Positions 8,298 through 17,294 are shown, counted from the first letter of the stretch. The stretch: DNA of 64,000 nucleotides from Rhodoferax sp. (GCF_028688795.1 NZ_JAQTXM010000011.1:62001-126000); one strand, 5' to 3'. The notes: generated by a model not told the origin, from the sequence alone. A program made the numbers and translations.

Positions 8298-9586
8298 GGC
8301 TTGCGCCCTTGCGAACCGGTGGTGGTTGAATCAAAGTAATAGCTGATGCGCTTTCTGGGGCTCAAATAGTTGTACACCTCGCGTGGCACTTGGGCCGGGC
8401 GAATGGCCTTGGCGATGTTGAACTCAGTCTCGCGCTCCATATCGAGCAGGATGGCCTCATCTTTGGGCACATCGGCGTCGTACACCATGACCACCGGCTT
8501 CATGGGCCGCGCCGTGTTGACCGTGGCCACCATCCCAAGCGCGCCGTTGGACAGCTGCACGATGGTGCCCGGCGGGTACACCCCCAGACAACGGATGAAC
8601 ACTTGCAACAACTTGGGGTCAAACTTGCTGCGGTATTTGGCAAACATCAGGGACAGCGCCTCGTGCGGGGTCAGCGCATCGGCAAGGGCTGGTGGGTTGC
8701 ACAGTTCGTCGTAATAGTTGGCAATGACCACGATACGCGCCAGCAGGTTGATCGACTCGCCTTTGAGCTTGGCCGGATAACCAGTGCCGTCATACAGCTC
8801 ATGGTGCTCGCGGATGATGGTCAGTGCGGCCGGGGGCAACTGCATTCGTTGGCCAATTTCCACCCCGAACTGACAGTGCATTTCATAAAAATTGCGCTCT
8901 GCTTGCGTCAGCGCTTCGGTCTTGAGCAATATTTTGTTTGGAACCTCTTTGCGGCCGATGTCATGCATGATGGCGCCAACTCCCAGCACGCCCACCACAT
9001 CATGCGGCAGCTTCAGGTCACGTGCCATCATGATCGACAGCATGGTGACGTTGAGCGAATGAAAGTACAGCTCTTCGCCGCCCATCTTGTCGCCCATGAC
9101 ATGAATGGCAAGCTCGGGCGCAATGAGGATGGCGTCAGCAATGTCCTTGACCAGTTTGGTGGCTTGCTGCACGGTCTCCTGGGGCCGGCTGTGCATGTTT
9201 TTTTCGATGTCGCGCAGGGTGTTGGCGGTATTGACGAAAGCACTTTCAATGCGCTCGGCGGCTTGCTGGCGAAGCTTCATCTGCGCCATCATGGCGCGTT
9301 TGGCCAACATCACTGGCGATGGGTCCGGCATCAAGGAGGCCACCACGTCAGACACCATTGATGATGCCGCTGGTGCGGCGTCTGCAGGAGCCGGGGGGCG
9401 CTTGTCGCTCAACTCCGGACTGAAACGCACCGTTTTTAAACCCAGCTTGAGAATGGTCTGGATCTGGTCCTCAGACTTGATTTTGAAATGACTGAACGCA
9501 AAGGGGTGCTCGAACCACTTCAGGTCGAGGTAAACATAAAGACCAACGTGGAGCTGGTCAACCGAAAGACTGTGTTCGTTTGGCAT
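8294..9586 (-). CDS. HD-GYP domain protein, probable c-di-GMP phosphodiesterase
   Basis: 430 residues. About 1-130 is a DUF3391-type N-terminal domain (SVDQLHVGLYVYLDLKWFEHPFAFSHFKI). About 150-350 is the HD-GYP domain with GAIMHDIGRKEVPNKIL, MHCQFGVEIGQRM and IIREHHELYDGTGYPAKLKG. The HD pair and the GTGYP form of the GYP motif are present. The usual HDIGK reads HDIGR and HHER reads HHEL, so activity is likely but not certain. The C-terminal tail (about 355-430) has a PilZ-like strand feel (TIVQLSNGALGMVATVNTAR), common in this subfamily. It precedes and overlaps the histidine kinase gene by 4 bases. Confidence 0.9.
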   Translation of the reverse strand: MPNEHSLSVDQLHVGLYVYLDLKWFEHPFAFSHFKIKSEDQIQTILKLGLKTVRFSPELSDKRPPAPADAAPAASSMVSDVVASLMPDPSPVMLAKRAMMAQMKLRQQAAERIESAFVNTANTLRDIEKNMHSRPQETVQQATKLVKDIADAILIAPELAIHVMGDKMGGEELYFHSLNVTMLSIMMARDLKLPHDVVGVLGVGAIMHDIGRKEVPNKILLKTEALTQAERNFYEMHCQFGVEIGQRMQLPPAALTIIREHHELYDGTGYPAKLKGESINLLARIVVIANYYDELCNPPALADALTPHEALSLMFAKYRSKFDPKLLQVFIRCLGVYPPGTIVQLSNGALGMVATVNTARPMKPVVMVYDADVPKDEAILLDMERETEFNIAKAIRPAQVPREVYNYLSPRKRISYYFDSTTTGSQGRKP

Positions 9587-9817
9587 GAGAAGTCATGCAG
9601 GTACATGAAGGCAAGGTAAACCTCATTATCAGTTAGCGCCACCCCATTTAGGTCGTTCAGTGCAGCGCTGCGGTTTGGTGCGCCAACGAACAGATAAAGC
9701 AGCGGCAAACGCCTATCGTTCAAGCAAGAGGTGAGGCAAGCCAAGCTTGGCAATTGCGTCCCCACTTAAACCGCCGGAATGTCCGGTGAGTTAATCAACC
9801 AACCAAAGGCTCCAATC
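9587..9817. other. Intergenic region with GCCAAGCTTGGC palindrome
   Basis: The 231 bases between the divergent HD-GYP and outer-membrane protein genes carry no convincing gene. A perfect 12-bp palindrome GCCAAGCTTGGC lies at 9740-9751 and a small CCGG-AATGT-CCGG inverted repeat at about 9774-9786. Either could be a regulator site for the barrel-protein gene. I cannot assign a promoter with confidence. Confidence 0.4.
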
Positions 9818-10423
9818 ATGAAAAAATTCAATCGCACCGCTGCCAGCCTGATCTTTGCTGCAGCGACACTGACCCTGGCCGCTGGCGCACAAGCCCAAAA
9901 CGGCCCATCCAACAACAAAGCCTCGCTCTACGGCGCAGGCAGCAGCTATCTGGACTTGGGCGTGGGTCAGTCCGATTACGACCTGGGCAACGGCATTGGC
10001 GTCTTTGGCTCTGACCAGGGCGACACGTCTTATAGCCTGCGCGGTGGACGCTACTTTAGCGAAAACTGGGGCGTTGAGATGGGTTATACCGATTTTGGTT
10101 CGATTGCCCGGGCGGGTGGTCGCACCAAAGTGGACGGCATCAACATCAGCTTGATCGGCAAACTGCCACTCAACACGAGCTTTAATCTGCTTGGAAAAGT
10201 CGGCACCACCTACAGCCGCACTGACGTGTCGTCCAATCCTGTATCGGGTGTCACGGCAGGCTCAAACAGTGATTTTGGGCTGTCGTATGGCGTCGGTGTT
10301 GAATATGTGTTCACCCCACAGTGGTCAACCGTCCTGCAGTATGAATCGACCGACGTGAAGTTTGCCGGCGACCGCAATGACCGTGTTGGTGTCACCACCG
10401 TGAGCGCAAGATACCGGTTCTGA
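9818..10423 (+). CDS. Small outer-membrane beta-barrel protein
   Basis: 201 residues from ATG at 9818 (AAAGG 10 bases upstream). A longer frame from 9779 lacks a plausible start. Residues 1-27 are a signal peptide ending AAGAQAQ. The rest is an 8-stranded OmpA/OmpW-type barrel pattern: alternating aromatic/hydrophobic strands such as YLDLGVGQSDYDL, SYSLRGGRYFSENWGVEMGY, FNLLGKVGTTYSRT and VGVEYVFTPQWSTVLQYEST. It ends with the classic C-terminal strand VGVTTVSARYRF, whose terminal Phe is the Bam recognition signal. No peptidoglycan-binding OmpA domain is present. The function is unknown. Confidence 0.88.
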   Translation: MKKFNRTAASLIFAAATLTLAAGAQAQNGPSNNKASLYGAGSSYLDLGVGQSDYDLGNGIGVFGSDQGDTSYSLRGGRYFSENWGVEMGYTDFGSIARAGGRTKVDGINISLIGKLPLNTSFNLLGKVGTTYSRTDVSSNPVSGVTAGSNSDFGLSYGVGVEYVFTPQWSTVLQYESTDVKFAGDRNDRVGVTTVSARYRF

Positions 10424-10513
10424 TCAAGCGGACAGCAACCTTGCTGGCAGCCCGGCATTCAGCATGGAGGTTGGGACCGAGCACATCGTGATTTAGCAAG
10501 GCCCCATCTGCCG

Positions 10514-10990
10514 TCAGTGGTTGTGCCCGTGCGCCCCATGAACGTGGCCATGGGCCAGTTCTTCGGCCAACGCGGCGCGCACGTCGGTCACATTCAGGCT
10601 AAAGCGCAGCACTTTGCCAGCCCAAGGGTGGTTGCCGTCCAGCAGCACGGTGTCGCCCTTGATCTTGACCACGTTGAACACTTGGTCACGGCCGTCGGCG
10701 GTGCGCCCCTGCAGTTGTCCGCCCACTTTGACGCCGGCCGGGAAATCTCGGCGCGGCATGGTTTGCGCCAGGTTATCGTCGCGCAGGCCAAAGCCGTCTT
10801 CGGGTTGCAACAGCAGCGTGGTCTGAAACCCGGCGCTTTTGCCTTCCAGCGCTTCCTCTATTTTGGGTAGTGTGTTGTTGTAGCCGCCGTGCAGGTAGGC
10901 CATGGGCTCCTTGGCTTGCTCCAGCAGCTTGCCTTGAGCGTCCGCTACTTTGTAGCGCAGTGTCACGACGGTGTCTTTTCCGATGTCCAT
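10514..10990 (-). CDS. slyD: FKBP-type peptidyl-prolyl isomerase, SlyD-like
   Basis: 158 residues starting MDIGKDTVVTLRYKV. An upstream in-frame start would add 31 unrelated residues. The FKBP core is split by an insert-in-flap domain as in SlyD: LRYKVADAQGKLLEQ, then MAYLHGGYNNTLPKIEEALEGKSAG, then an IF domain with EDGFGLRDDNLAQTMPRRDF, then VLLDGNHPWAGKVLRFSLNV. The NHPLAGK-like motif reads NHPWAGK. The C-terminus is histidine-rich (HGHVHGAHGHNH), suggesting Ni or Zn binding as in SlyD, although shorter. It probably acts as a cytoplasmic folding helper. It lies 96 bases after the hexapeptide transferase gene of the phn unit and is unlikely to be functionally tied to it. Confidence 0.9.
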   Translation of the reverse strand: MDIGKDTVVTLRYKVADAQGKLLEQAKEPMAYLHGGYNNTLPKIEEALEGKSAGFQTTLLLQPEDGFGLRDDNLAQTMPRRDFPAGVKVGGQLQGRTADGRDQVFNVVKIKGDTVLLDGNHPWAGKVLRFSLNVTDVRAALAEELAHGHVHGAHGHNH

Positions 10991-11086
10991 GGGGTGTGTT
11001 TGTGAGTGAGTGGATGTAAAGGTCCATTCTCGCGCAGCAAATGGCGCGACCCGTAGCCCGCCGACCCCGCCCCGGACGAGCACACC

Positions 11087-11734
11087 CTAAGGCGCGTATT
11101 TCGCAAGGAAGCTGCGCAGGTCCTTGAACTCTGGCAAGCGCTCGGTCAGGGTGTCGTGGTCCCAGTCCCACCAGGCGGTGGCATCCAGCGCTTCAGAAAT
11201 CGCTCTGGGAAACCGTTGACGAATCAGTTTGGCCGCCACACCGCCCACGATGGCATACGCCGGCACATCCTTGGTCACCACCGAGTTGCTGCCCACCACC
11301 GCGCCGTTGCCAATACGCACGCCCGGCATGATGACGGCGCCGTGGCCGATCCAGGTGTCATGGCCAATCACCACCCTCTGGCGGCTGCGCCATTCAAAAA
11401 ACGCCGCATCGTCCTGCTCTGCCATGCCGTACATCGTGGGCCGGTAGGTGAAATGGTGCAAGCTGGGGTAATCCATGGGATGAAAACCCGGGTTGATGCG
11501 CACCATGGACGCGATGTTGGCGAACTTGCCAATGTCGGTCGACATCAGGTCGCAATAGGGCTGAACGTAGGCGTAATCATCGAGCAGGCAGTTCGCCATG
11601 TGCACCTGGTCGCCCACCTGTGTGTAACGGCCAAAACGACTGTCGCGCACGCTGGCACCTGGTGCGATGGTGGGGGCCAGCCCCAGACGGGTCGCGGGCG
11701 ACAGGTTGTGGGCGGAGATGTGGGTGTAACTCAT
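11087..11734 (-). CDS. Phosphonate-locus hexapeptide-repeat acyltransferase
   Basis: 215 residues with the left-handed beta-helix hexapeptide pattern of acetyltransferases. GASVRDSRFGRYTQVGDQVHM begins the coil array, and IGHDTWIGHGAVIMPGVRIG and GAVVGSNSVVTKDVPAYAIV are the CatB/Vat-like C-terminal repeats with the active-site His region. A protein of this type is commonly encoded at the end of phn operons (the transferase hexapeptide family associated with phosphonate metabolism). It follows phnM on the same strand by 93 bases with AGAGGA before its ATG. Its acceptor is not known to me; acetylation of an aminoalkylphosphonate, as done by PhnO, is a reasonable guess. Confidence 0.88.
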   Translation of the reverse strand: MSYTHISAHNLSPATRLGLAPTIAPGASVRDSRFGRYTQVGDQVHMANCLLDDYAYVQPYCDLMSTDIGKFANIASMVRINPGFHPMDYPSLHHFTYRPTMYGMAEQDDAAFFEWRSRQRVVIGHDTWIGHGAVIMPGVRIGNGAVVGSNSVVTKDVPAYAIVGGVAAKLIRQRFPRAISEALDATAWWDWDHDTLTERLPEFKDLRSFLAKYAP

Positions 11735-11827
11735 GGCAAATCCTCTTCAAATTCAGGACGAATTTCTTTGACGAAACGGGAGGCCCACAAAAAGGCGACC
11801 CCGTCCCTTCTCTACTTCTCGGCGGAT

Positions 11828-12970
11828 TCAAAAAGCGCGGGTGCCGCCAAACCAGGTCTCAATCACCATGGGCATGCCAGCGCGGTTCATGCGCACACGC
11901 AGCAGGTCGGCGCGTAATCCAGGGGAAATTTCGCCGCGGTCTTGCAGGCCAATGGCGCGCGCCGGGTTGCAGGTGACGGTGCGCACCGCCTTGGGCAGGG
12001 TCCAACCGTCCAGCGCGCTGAGCATGAAGGTGGCCAACAACAGGCTGCTGGGCACGTAGTCGGATGAAAAAATGTCCAGCAAATCCAATTGCGCCAGTTC
12101 TGCTGCCGACACGTTGCCAGAGTGTGAGCCGCCCTTGACCATGTTGGGGCCACCCATGATGATCGCCATGCCGGCGGCCCGCGCGGCCTGCGCTGCCTCA
12201 ATCGTGGTTGGAAACTCGGACATCACCACGCGTTCTTCAACAGCTTGGGCGATGTCACTGAGCAAGGTGTCGTCGTGGCTGGCCATGGGCAAATTTCGCG
12301 CCTGGCATTCCCGCACAATTTCCACCCGGTGCGGCAGCGAGTAGGCCTGTTGGTCGGCCTTGCGCTGGGCGATCATGGCGTCAAACTCGGCTTCGTTGTA
12401 GCGGCCATTGCGCTCGGTGTAACGGCGATAACTGGCCATGTCACGCCATTGGCGCTGACCCGGTGTGTGGTCCATCATGCTCACCAGGGTCAGCAGCGTG
12501 TCGTCGGCATATTGGTGAAACACCTCCAGCATGTCGGGCGCGGAGAGTTCGCAGCGCAGGTGCAGTAGGTGCGCCACGCGCATCAGGCTCTCGTCACGGC
12601 ACTGGTGCAGGGCGGCAATCGAGGTGTGCTGGGTCTGGCTACGGGCACCACCTTCATCCAGGTCACCAATCACCACCGAGTCCAGCACGGTGGTGATGCC
12701 GGCGGCGGCGCATTGCGCGTCATGCACCAGCATGGCGGAATGGGCGTTCCACAACACGCCGGGTCGGGGCGACAGGTGTTTTTCAAGGTTGTCGGTGTGC
12801 ACCTTCACCAGGCCGGGCATGAGCCAGTCACCAGCCCAGTCTTCGGCCCCGGTCACCGAGGTGTCGCCGCGGTCCACGCGTTGGATGAGGCCGTCTTCAA
12901 TCACCACGCTGCCGGTGAATTCTTCGGTGGCGGTGACGATGCGGGCGTTGCGAAAAATGCGTTGCTTCAT
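11828..12970 (-). CDS. phnM: PhnM, alpha-D-ribose 1-methylphosphonate 5-triphosphate diphosphatase
   Basis: 380 residues, the usual PhnM length. It is an amidohydrolase-fold enzyme that removes pyrophosphate from the phosphonylated ribose triphosphate made by PhnGHIL, giving the PhnJ substrate. Visible motifs are the N-terminal IVTATEEFTGSVVIEDGLI, the metal-binding DWLMPGLVKVHTDNLEKH, ASHDDTL, and FSSDYVPSSLLLATF with the C-terminal metal Asp. AAGGAA precedes the ATG. It is 18 bases downstream of phnL in the phnGHIJKLM order. Confidence 0.96.
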   Translation of the reverse strand: MKQRIFRNARIVTATEEFTGSVVIEDGLIQRVDRGDTSVTGAEDWAGDWLMPGLVKVHTDNLEKHLSPRPGVLWNAHSAMLVHDAQCAAAGITTVLDSVVIGDLDEGGARSQTQHTSIAALHQCRDESLMRVAHLLHLRCELSAPDMLEVFHQYADDTLLTLVSMMDHTPGQRQWRDMASYRRYTERNGRYNEAEFDAMIAQRKADQQAYSLPHRVEIVRECQARNLPMASHDDTLLSDIAQAVEERVVMSEFPTTIEAAQAARAAGMAIIMGGPNMVKGGSHSGNVSAAELAQLDLLDIFSSDYVPSSLLLATFMLSALDGWTLPKAVRTVTCNPARAIGLQDRGEISPGLRADLLRVRMNRAGMPMVIETWFGGTRAF

Positions 12971-12988
12971 GAAAGTGTTCCTTGAATA

Positions 12989-13714
12989 TCAAACGGGGTT
13001 GCGGTGCTGCTCAACGTCAAAGCAGCGCGTGGCCACGGCCTCGCGCACTTCGTCGTCATGGAAGATGCCGACGATGGCTGAGCCTTGCGCGCGGGCGGCA
13101 TGGATCAGTTCCACCACCACGCGCCGGTTGTCAGCGTCCAGCGAGGCGGTGGGCTCGTCCAGCAGCAGCACCGGCGGGGCTGTGATCATGCCGTGCGCAA
13201 TGTTCACGCGCTGCTGCTCACCACCTGAGAACGTGGCGGGTGGCAAATGCCACAAATGTTCGTGCAGGTTCAGGCGTTGCAGCCACTGCGCTGCTTGTTT
13301 GCGTGCTTCTTCGGCACCCACACCAAGTCGACGCAGCGGGTCGGCCACGATGTCGAGCGTGGACACACGCGGAATCACGCGCAGAAACTGCGACACATAG
13401 CCCAGCGTGCGGCGGCGCACGTCAAACACCTCGCGCGGGGCGGCTGTGGACAGGCTGACCCAATCACCTGAATGACGAATGCGCACCTCGCCGCTGCTGG
13501 CGCCATAGTTGCCGTACAGGCAACGCAACAAGGAGCTTTTGCCGCTGCCGGAGTGGCCAGTGAGCGCCAGGCATTCACCCGCTTGCACGCTCAAGTCAAT
13601 GCCAGCAAACACCGGCAACTGCAGGCCGCCACGCCCATGCAGTGTGAAGGTTTTGGACAGGGCGAGGGTTTCGATCAGTGCGGTCATGGGATTAAATTCA
13701 AGGTAGGGGCTCAT
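12989..13714 (-). CDS. phnL: PhnL, C-P lyase ABC-type ATPase subunit
   Basis: 241 residues. It is a non-transporter ABC protein of the C-P lyase core system. Walker A is GHSGSGKSSLLRCLYG, the signature is TFSGGEQQRVNIAHGM, and Walker B is VLLLDEPTASLD. I start at 13714 because its ATG overlaps the phnK stop as ATGA, though an internal ATG at 13687 (MTALIETLALSK) would also give a normal-length protein. PhnL takes part in attaching methylphosphonate to ribose triphosphate together with PhnG, H and I. Confidence 0.95.
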   Translation of the reverse strand: MSPYLEFNPMTALIETLALSKTFTLHGRGGLQLPVFAGIDLSVQAGECLALTGHSGSGKSSLLRCLYGNYGASSGEVRIRHSGDWVSLSTAAPREVFDVRRRTLGYVSQFLRVIPRVSTLDIVADPLRRLGVGAEEARKQAAQWLQRLNLHEHLWHLPPATFSGGEQQRVNIAHGMITAPPVLLLDEPTASLDADNRRVVVELIHAARAQGSAIVGIFHDDEVREAVATRCFDVEQHRNPV

Positions 13715-14583
13715 GGTGTCAGCACCGAGGACACCAGCAGTTGGGTGTAGGGGTGCTGGGGGTCGTCCAGCACGCGGTCAGTCAGGCCTTGTTCGACCAC
13801 CTGACCGTCTTTCATAACCAGCATGCGTTGCGCCAACAGGCGGGCCACGGCGAGGTCGTGGGTGACGACCACGGCGGCCAGTTGCAACTCGTCCACCAAT
13901 TCACGCAACAAGTCCAACAGGCGGGCTTGTACCGACACGTCCAGACCGGTGGTGGGCTCATCCATGAACACCAGGCGCGGGTGGGTGACCAGGTTGCGGG
14001 CAATCTGCAGGCGCTGCTGCATGCCGCCGGAGTAGGTGCCGGGCAGGTCGTCAATACGTCCGGTGTCGAGTTCCACACGCTGCAGCCATGTGATCGCCTC
14101 GCTGCGCAGATTGCCGTAATGCCTGGCCCCCAGTGCCATCAGGCGCTCACCCACATTAGCCCCGCCAGAGACATTCATGCGCAGGCCATCTCTCGCATGT
14201 TGTTCCACAAAACCCCAATCGGTACGTGCCAACCAGCGCAGGCGCGCCTCTGACAACGCGGCCAAATCGACCAAACCGCTGGCTTCATTGGCAGATTCAG
14301 ACCGCACGTCGTAGTGCACCGAGCCCTCGTCGCAAGTCAGCCGTGCCGCCAGCAAACGTAACAGCGTGCTTTTGCCCGATCCGGACTCACCTACCACCGC
14401 CAGCACCTCGCCCGGGTACAGGTCAAAACTCACATCGCGGCAGGCCCAGCGCGACTGGCCCTGGTGCACAAAGGCCTTACCCGCCTGACGCGCCGACAAC
14501 AACACCGGCGGACTCACTGAAAAACCGTCCTGCGGCGCACTGCCGTGCGAGTTGGCTTGGGGGCGGCCCGGTGCGGCGCTCAT
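13711..14583 (-). CDS. phnK: PhnK, C-P lyase ABC-type ATPase subunit
   Basis: 290 residues with an N-terminal extension of about 35 residues before the ABC core. Walker A is [15 protein letters not shown], the signature is YSGGMQQRLQIARNL, and Walker B is LVFMDEPTTGLDV. The core resembles dipeptide-importer ATPases, as PhnK does. In the E. coli complex PhnK docks on the PhnGHIJ core next to PhnJ. The gene overlaps phnJ and phnL by 4 bases each (ATGA), consistent with stoichiometric coupled translation. Confidence 0.95.
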   Translation of the reverse strand: MSAAPGRPQANSHGSAPQDGFSVSPPVLLSARQAGKAFVHQGQSRWACRDVSFDLYPGEVLAVVGESGSGKSTLLRLLAARLTCDEGSVHYDVRSESANEASGLVDLAALSEARLRWLARTDWGFVEQHARDGLRMNVSGGANVGERLMALGARHYGNLRSEAITWLQRVELDTGRIDDLPGTYSGGMQQRLQIARNLVTHPRLVFMDEPTTGLDVSVQARLLDLLRELVDELQLAAVVVTHDLAVARLLAQRMLVMKDGQVVEQGLTDRVLDDPQHPYTQLLVSSVLTP

Positions 14584-15497
14584 GCGGCCTCCAATTCGCT
14601 GGGCATCAACGTGTCGGTGGCCAAGGCATCGTACAGCGTCACCGCTTGCTGCGTGCCGACATGGCCGGCGTCACGCCGCTCCTCGCAATAGTCGCTGTCC
14701 GAGCACACAAAGAGGCGGCTGCCCGCGTCGTCCACAATCATTTCGTCCAGATAACTCTCCGTGGCGCCGCACAAGGCACAAGCATGGTCCCAGTGCTGCA
14801 CCTCAAACGGGTGGTCTTCAAAGTCCAGGCTGCGCACGGGCGTATACGGAGGAATAGCGTACAGGCGCTTTTCACGCCCGGCGCCAAAGAGCTGCAAGGC
14901 CGGGTTCATGTGCATCTTGGGGTTGTCGAACTTTGGAATGGGTGACGGTGACATCAGGTAACGCTCATTGACCATGACCGGATAGTCATAGGCGTGTGAG
15001 ATGGCACCCAGCTGCGCAATGTCTTCGTACAGGCGCACATGCATCAGACCGTACTCGCTTAACGCATGCATCTTGATGGTCTCGCGTCGGCTGGGTTCCA
15101 GCTTGGACAGCGGCTCGGGCATGGGCACCTGGTAGACCAGCGTCTGCAACTCGGTCAGGGCGGCCTCCGGGATGCGGTGTCGCGTCTGGATCAGCGTGGC
15201 CTCGCGCGTTTTCTCGGTGGTTGTCACGCCGGTGGTACGGGCAAAGAAGCGCCGGATGTTGACCGCGTTGGTGGTGTCGTCCGCGCCCTGGTCAATCACC
15301 TTCAGGACATCGGATAAGCCAATGATGCTGGCCGTGATCTGCACGCCGCCGGTACCCCAGCCATAGGCAAAAGGCATCTCGCGTGAGCCAAACGGCACCT
15401 GGTAGCCAGGCACCGCCACGGCCTTGAGCAAGGCGCGGCGGATGCGTTTTTTGGTGCGTTCGTCAAGGAAGGCAAAGTTGTAGTGTGTGTCCATCAT
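14580..15497 (-). CDS. phnJ: PhnJ, radical-SAM carbon-phosphorus lyase
   Basis: 305 residues. PhnJ cleaves the C-P bond of ribose 1-alkylphosphonate 5-phosphate with radical SAM chemistry. The unusual cluster motif CX2CX21CX5C is intact: CALCGATESYL gives the first two cysteines and LFVCSDSDYCEE the last two. The glycine region GTGGVQITASIIG and the start YNFAFLDERTKKRIRRALLKA are also characteristic. A start codon 3 bases downstream (second Met) is possible. Both ends overlap neighbours by 4 bases (phnI upstream, phnK downstream). Confidence 0.97.
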   Translation of the reverse strand: MMDTHYNFAFLDERTKKRIRRALLKAVAVPGYQVPFGSREMPFAYGWGTGGVQITASIIGLSDVLKVIDQGADDTTNAVNIRRFFARTTGVTTTEKTREATLIQTRHRIPEAALTELQTLVYQVPMPEPLSKLEPSRRETIKMHALSEYGLMHVRLYEDIAQLGAISHAYDYPVMVNERYLMSPSPIPKFDNPKMHMNPALQLFGAGREKRLYAIPPYTPVRSLDFEDHPFEVQHWDHACALCGATESYLDEMIVDDAGSRLFVCSDSDYCEERRDAGHVGTQQAVTLYDALATDTLMPSELEAA

Positions 15498-16693
15498 GCG
15501 GCCTCTTGCTGGGTCGGGTTGAAAGGGTTGGCGTTGCCTTGTGCTGCCTTGGCATGGGCCTGGCGCAACCTGCGCACCAATTCGAGTTCAGCCTGAAAGT
15601 CCACGTAGTGCGGCAGCTTCAAGTGCTGCACAAAACCAGACGCCTCGACGTTGTCGGCGTGTGACAGCACAAACTCCTCGTCCTGCGCAGGGGCCACACG
15701 CGGTTCGCCCAACTCATCGGCGCGCAGGGCGCGGTCCACCAGAGCCATCGCCATGGTCTTGCGCTCGGCCCCGCCAAAGGCCAGGCCATAGCCTTGGGTG
15801 AACTGTGGCGGCACCTCGCGGCTGCCGTTGAACTGATTGATCATCTGGCACTCGGTAACTTCCAGGTTACCAATGTCAATGGCAAAGCCGAGTTCATCGG
15901 GCACCAGTTCTACGCTGACCGTGCCGCGCCGGATTTCGCCTGCAAACGGGTGCGAGTTGGCGTAACCGCGCTGGGTGGAGTAGCCCATGGCCAGCAGCCA
16001 GCCCTCGTCACCCCGCGCCAGCGCTTGCAAGCGCAAGGCGCGGTCGGCCGGGAACATCAATGGGTCACGGGTCAGGTCGCCCGGTGGCGCCGCGTCAAAA
16101 GGCTGCGGTGTTTCCAGCAGACCCTCGCGCGCCAGCAGATCGTTGATGCGCGGCACGGTGGCCGGTCCCGATGTGGCACAGGCCTGCACATCAGGCGCGT
16201 TCATGGACACCGGTGGACACGGCGAGGGCCGCGCGCTTAAGCCCTGCGCCATAGCCCCGGCATCGGCCTGGCCGCAGGTCTCGCCTTCGGCCAGCAATGC
16301 AAAGTCCAGCAGGCGCTGGGTGTAGTCGTACGTTGGCCCGAGCAACTGACCGCCCGGCACCTCCTTGAAGGTGGCCGAGATGCGCCGCACCAGCGCAATA
16401 CGCGCGGTGTCCAGCGGCTCGCTGTAGCCCAGGCGCGGCAAGGTGGTGCGGTAGGCGCGCAGCAGGAAAATTGCCTCCATCAAATCACCGCTGGCTTGCT
16501 TGATGGCCAGGGCGGCCAGCTCGGGGTCGTACAACGAGCCCTCGCTCATCACCCGGTCCACTGCCAGCGTAAGTTGCGAGCGAATTTGCGCCACTGACAA
16601 CTCAGCAATAGTGATGTCACCCCGACGTTGTTTTTCCAGCAACTGCCAGGAACTCTCGATGGCGGCAGCGCCGCCTTTGACTGCAACATACAT
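15494..16693 (-). CDS. phnI: PhnI, C-P lyase core subunit
   Basis: 399 residues from the start MYVAVKGGAAAIESSW, chosen because GGAAGGAG lies just upstream. A longer frame to 16897 adds unrelated sequence overlapping phnH. PhnI displaces adenine from ATP (nucleosidase activity) when ribose phosphonate is formed. Conserved stretches include RGDITIAELSVAQIRSQLTL, GYSEPLDTARIALVRRISAT, MGYSTQRGYANSHPFAGEIR and ALRADELGEPRVAPAQDEEF. It is about 40 residues longer than E. coli PhnI, partly from a Cys/Pro/Ala-rich insert around 190-230. One base separates it from phnH. Confidence 0.96.
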   Translation of the reverse strand: MYVAVKGGAAAIESSWQLLEKQRRGDITIAELSVAQIRSQLTLAVDRVMSEGSLYDPELAALAIKQASGDLMEAIFLLRAYRTTLPRLGYSEPLDTARIALVRRISATFKEVPGGQLLGPTYDYTQRLLDFALLAEGETCGQADAGAMAQGLSARPSPCPPVSMNAPDVQACATSGPATVPRINDLLAREGLLETPQPFDAAPPGDLTRDPLMFPADRALRLQALARGDEGWLLAMGYSTQRGYANSHPFAGEIRRGTVSVELVPDELGFAIDIGNLEVTECQMINQFNGSREVPPQFTQGYGLAFGGAERKTMAMALVDRALRADELGEPRVAPAQDEEFVLSHADNVEASGFVQHLKLPHYVDFQAELELVRRLRQAHAKAAQGNANPFNPTQQEAA

Positions 16694-16694
16694 G

Positions 16695-17294
16695 TCAGAC
16701 TCCTTCCAATCGACGCACGCGTGTTGTGCGCGGCAGGCCCAGGGCCGCTTCGCCACAGGTGAAGATGATGTCCACACCCTGTGGAAAAGCCGCATGGTTG
16801 GCTTGCCACTGCGTCCAGAAATTTGCGGGCAAGCCTTGCAGGCCAACACGCTGCACCGTCTGAATGCCGGGGCCATGCCAGGCCAGCACCGGCCCATCCG
16901 TCAAGCTGGGCAGCTCAATCAACAGGGTGGTGGAAAACTCGGGGGCAGCAGCCGTGCCAGCAGCAAAATCCGCCAAGTCAAACCCCTGCCCCAGATCGGC
17001 GAACACCGCAAAACTGGCAACAGCAGGCGCGTCGGCAACCGGTGCGCCCACATGAAAACGCAGCCAGCGCTGCAGGCCCGTGCCCTCACACTGCCACCAC
17101 ACGGGGGTGTCGTCATCGCTCAGGCTCAGCAGCAAACGCGCCATGGCGCCACCCAGCGCCACACCCGGCAACGCCGGACCAATCACACGGATTTTTCCTG
17201 GCCGGGCCAACGCGTCAAGCACGGCACGAAACGCCTGCTGCGCGTCATGAACAGCGTCGGGCAGGCCAGCCGCCAAAGCCTGTGTGCCGTTCAT
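16695..17294 (-). CDS. phnH: PhnH, C-P lyase core subunit
   Basis: 199 residues, matching the E. coli length (about 194). PhnH is a PLP-transferase-like fold without cofactor that dimerises within the PhnGHIJ complex. The typical beginning AAGLPDAVHDAQQAFRAVLD and PGKIRVIGPALPGV are present, as is the C-terminal PRGVDIIFTCGEAALGLPR-like segment (read here as FPQGVDIIFTCGEAALGLPR). It overlaps the phnG stop by 4 bases. Confidence 0.94.
   Translation of the reverse strand: MNGTQALAAGLPDAVHDAQQAFRAVLDALARPGKIRVIGPALPGVALGGAMARLLLSLSDDDTPVWWQCEGTGLQRWLRFHVGAPVADAPAVASFAVFADLGQGFDLADFAAGTAAAPEFSTTLLIELPSLTDGPVLAWHGPGIQTVQRVGLQGLPANFWTQWQANHAAFPQGVDIIFTCGEAALGLPRTTRVRRLEGV

Noticed and set aside
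8390..9361. A 323-codon open frame on the plus strand antisense to the HD-GYP gene
   Set aside because: It mirrors a clearly conserved gene, is His/Gln-rich as expected for antisense of high-G+C coding DNA, and has no ribosome-binding site or family resemblance.
16694..16897. N-terminal extension of phnI into phnH
   Set aside because: The extra 68 residues are unlike any PhnI, and the start at 16693 has GGAAGGAG at the right distance.
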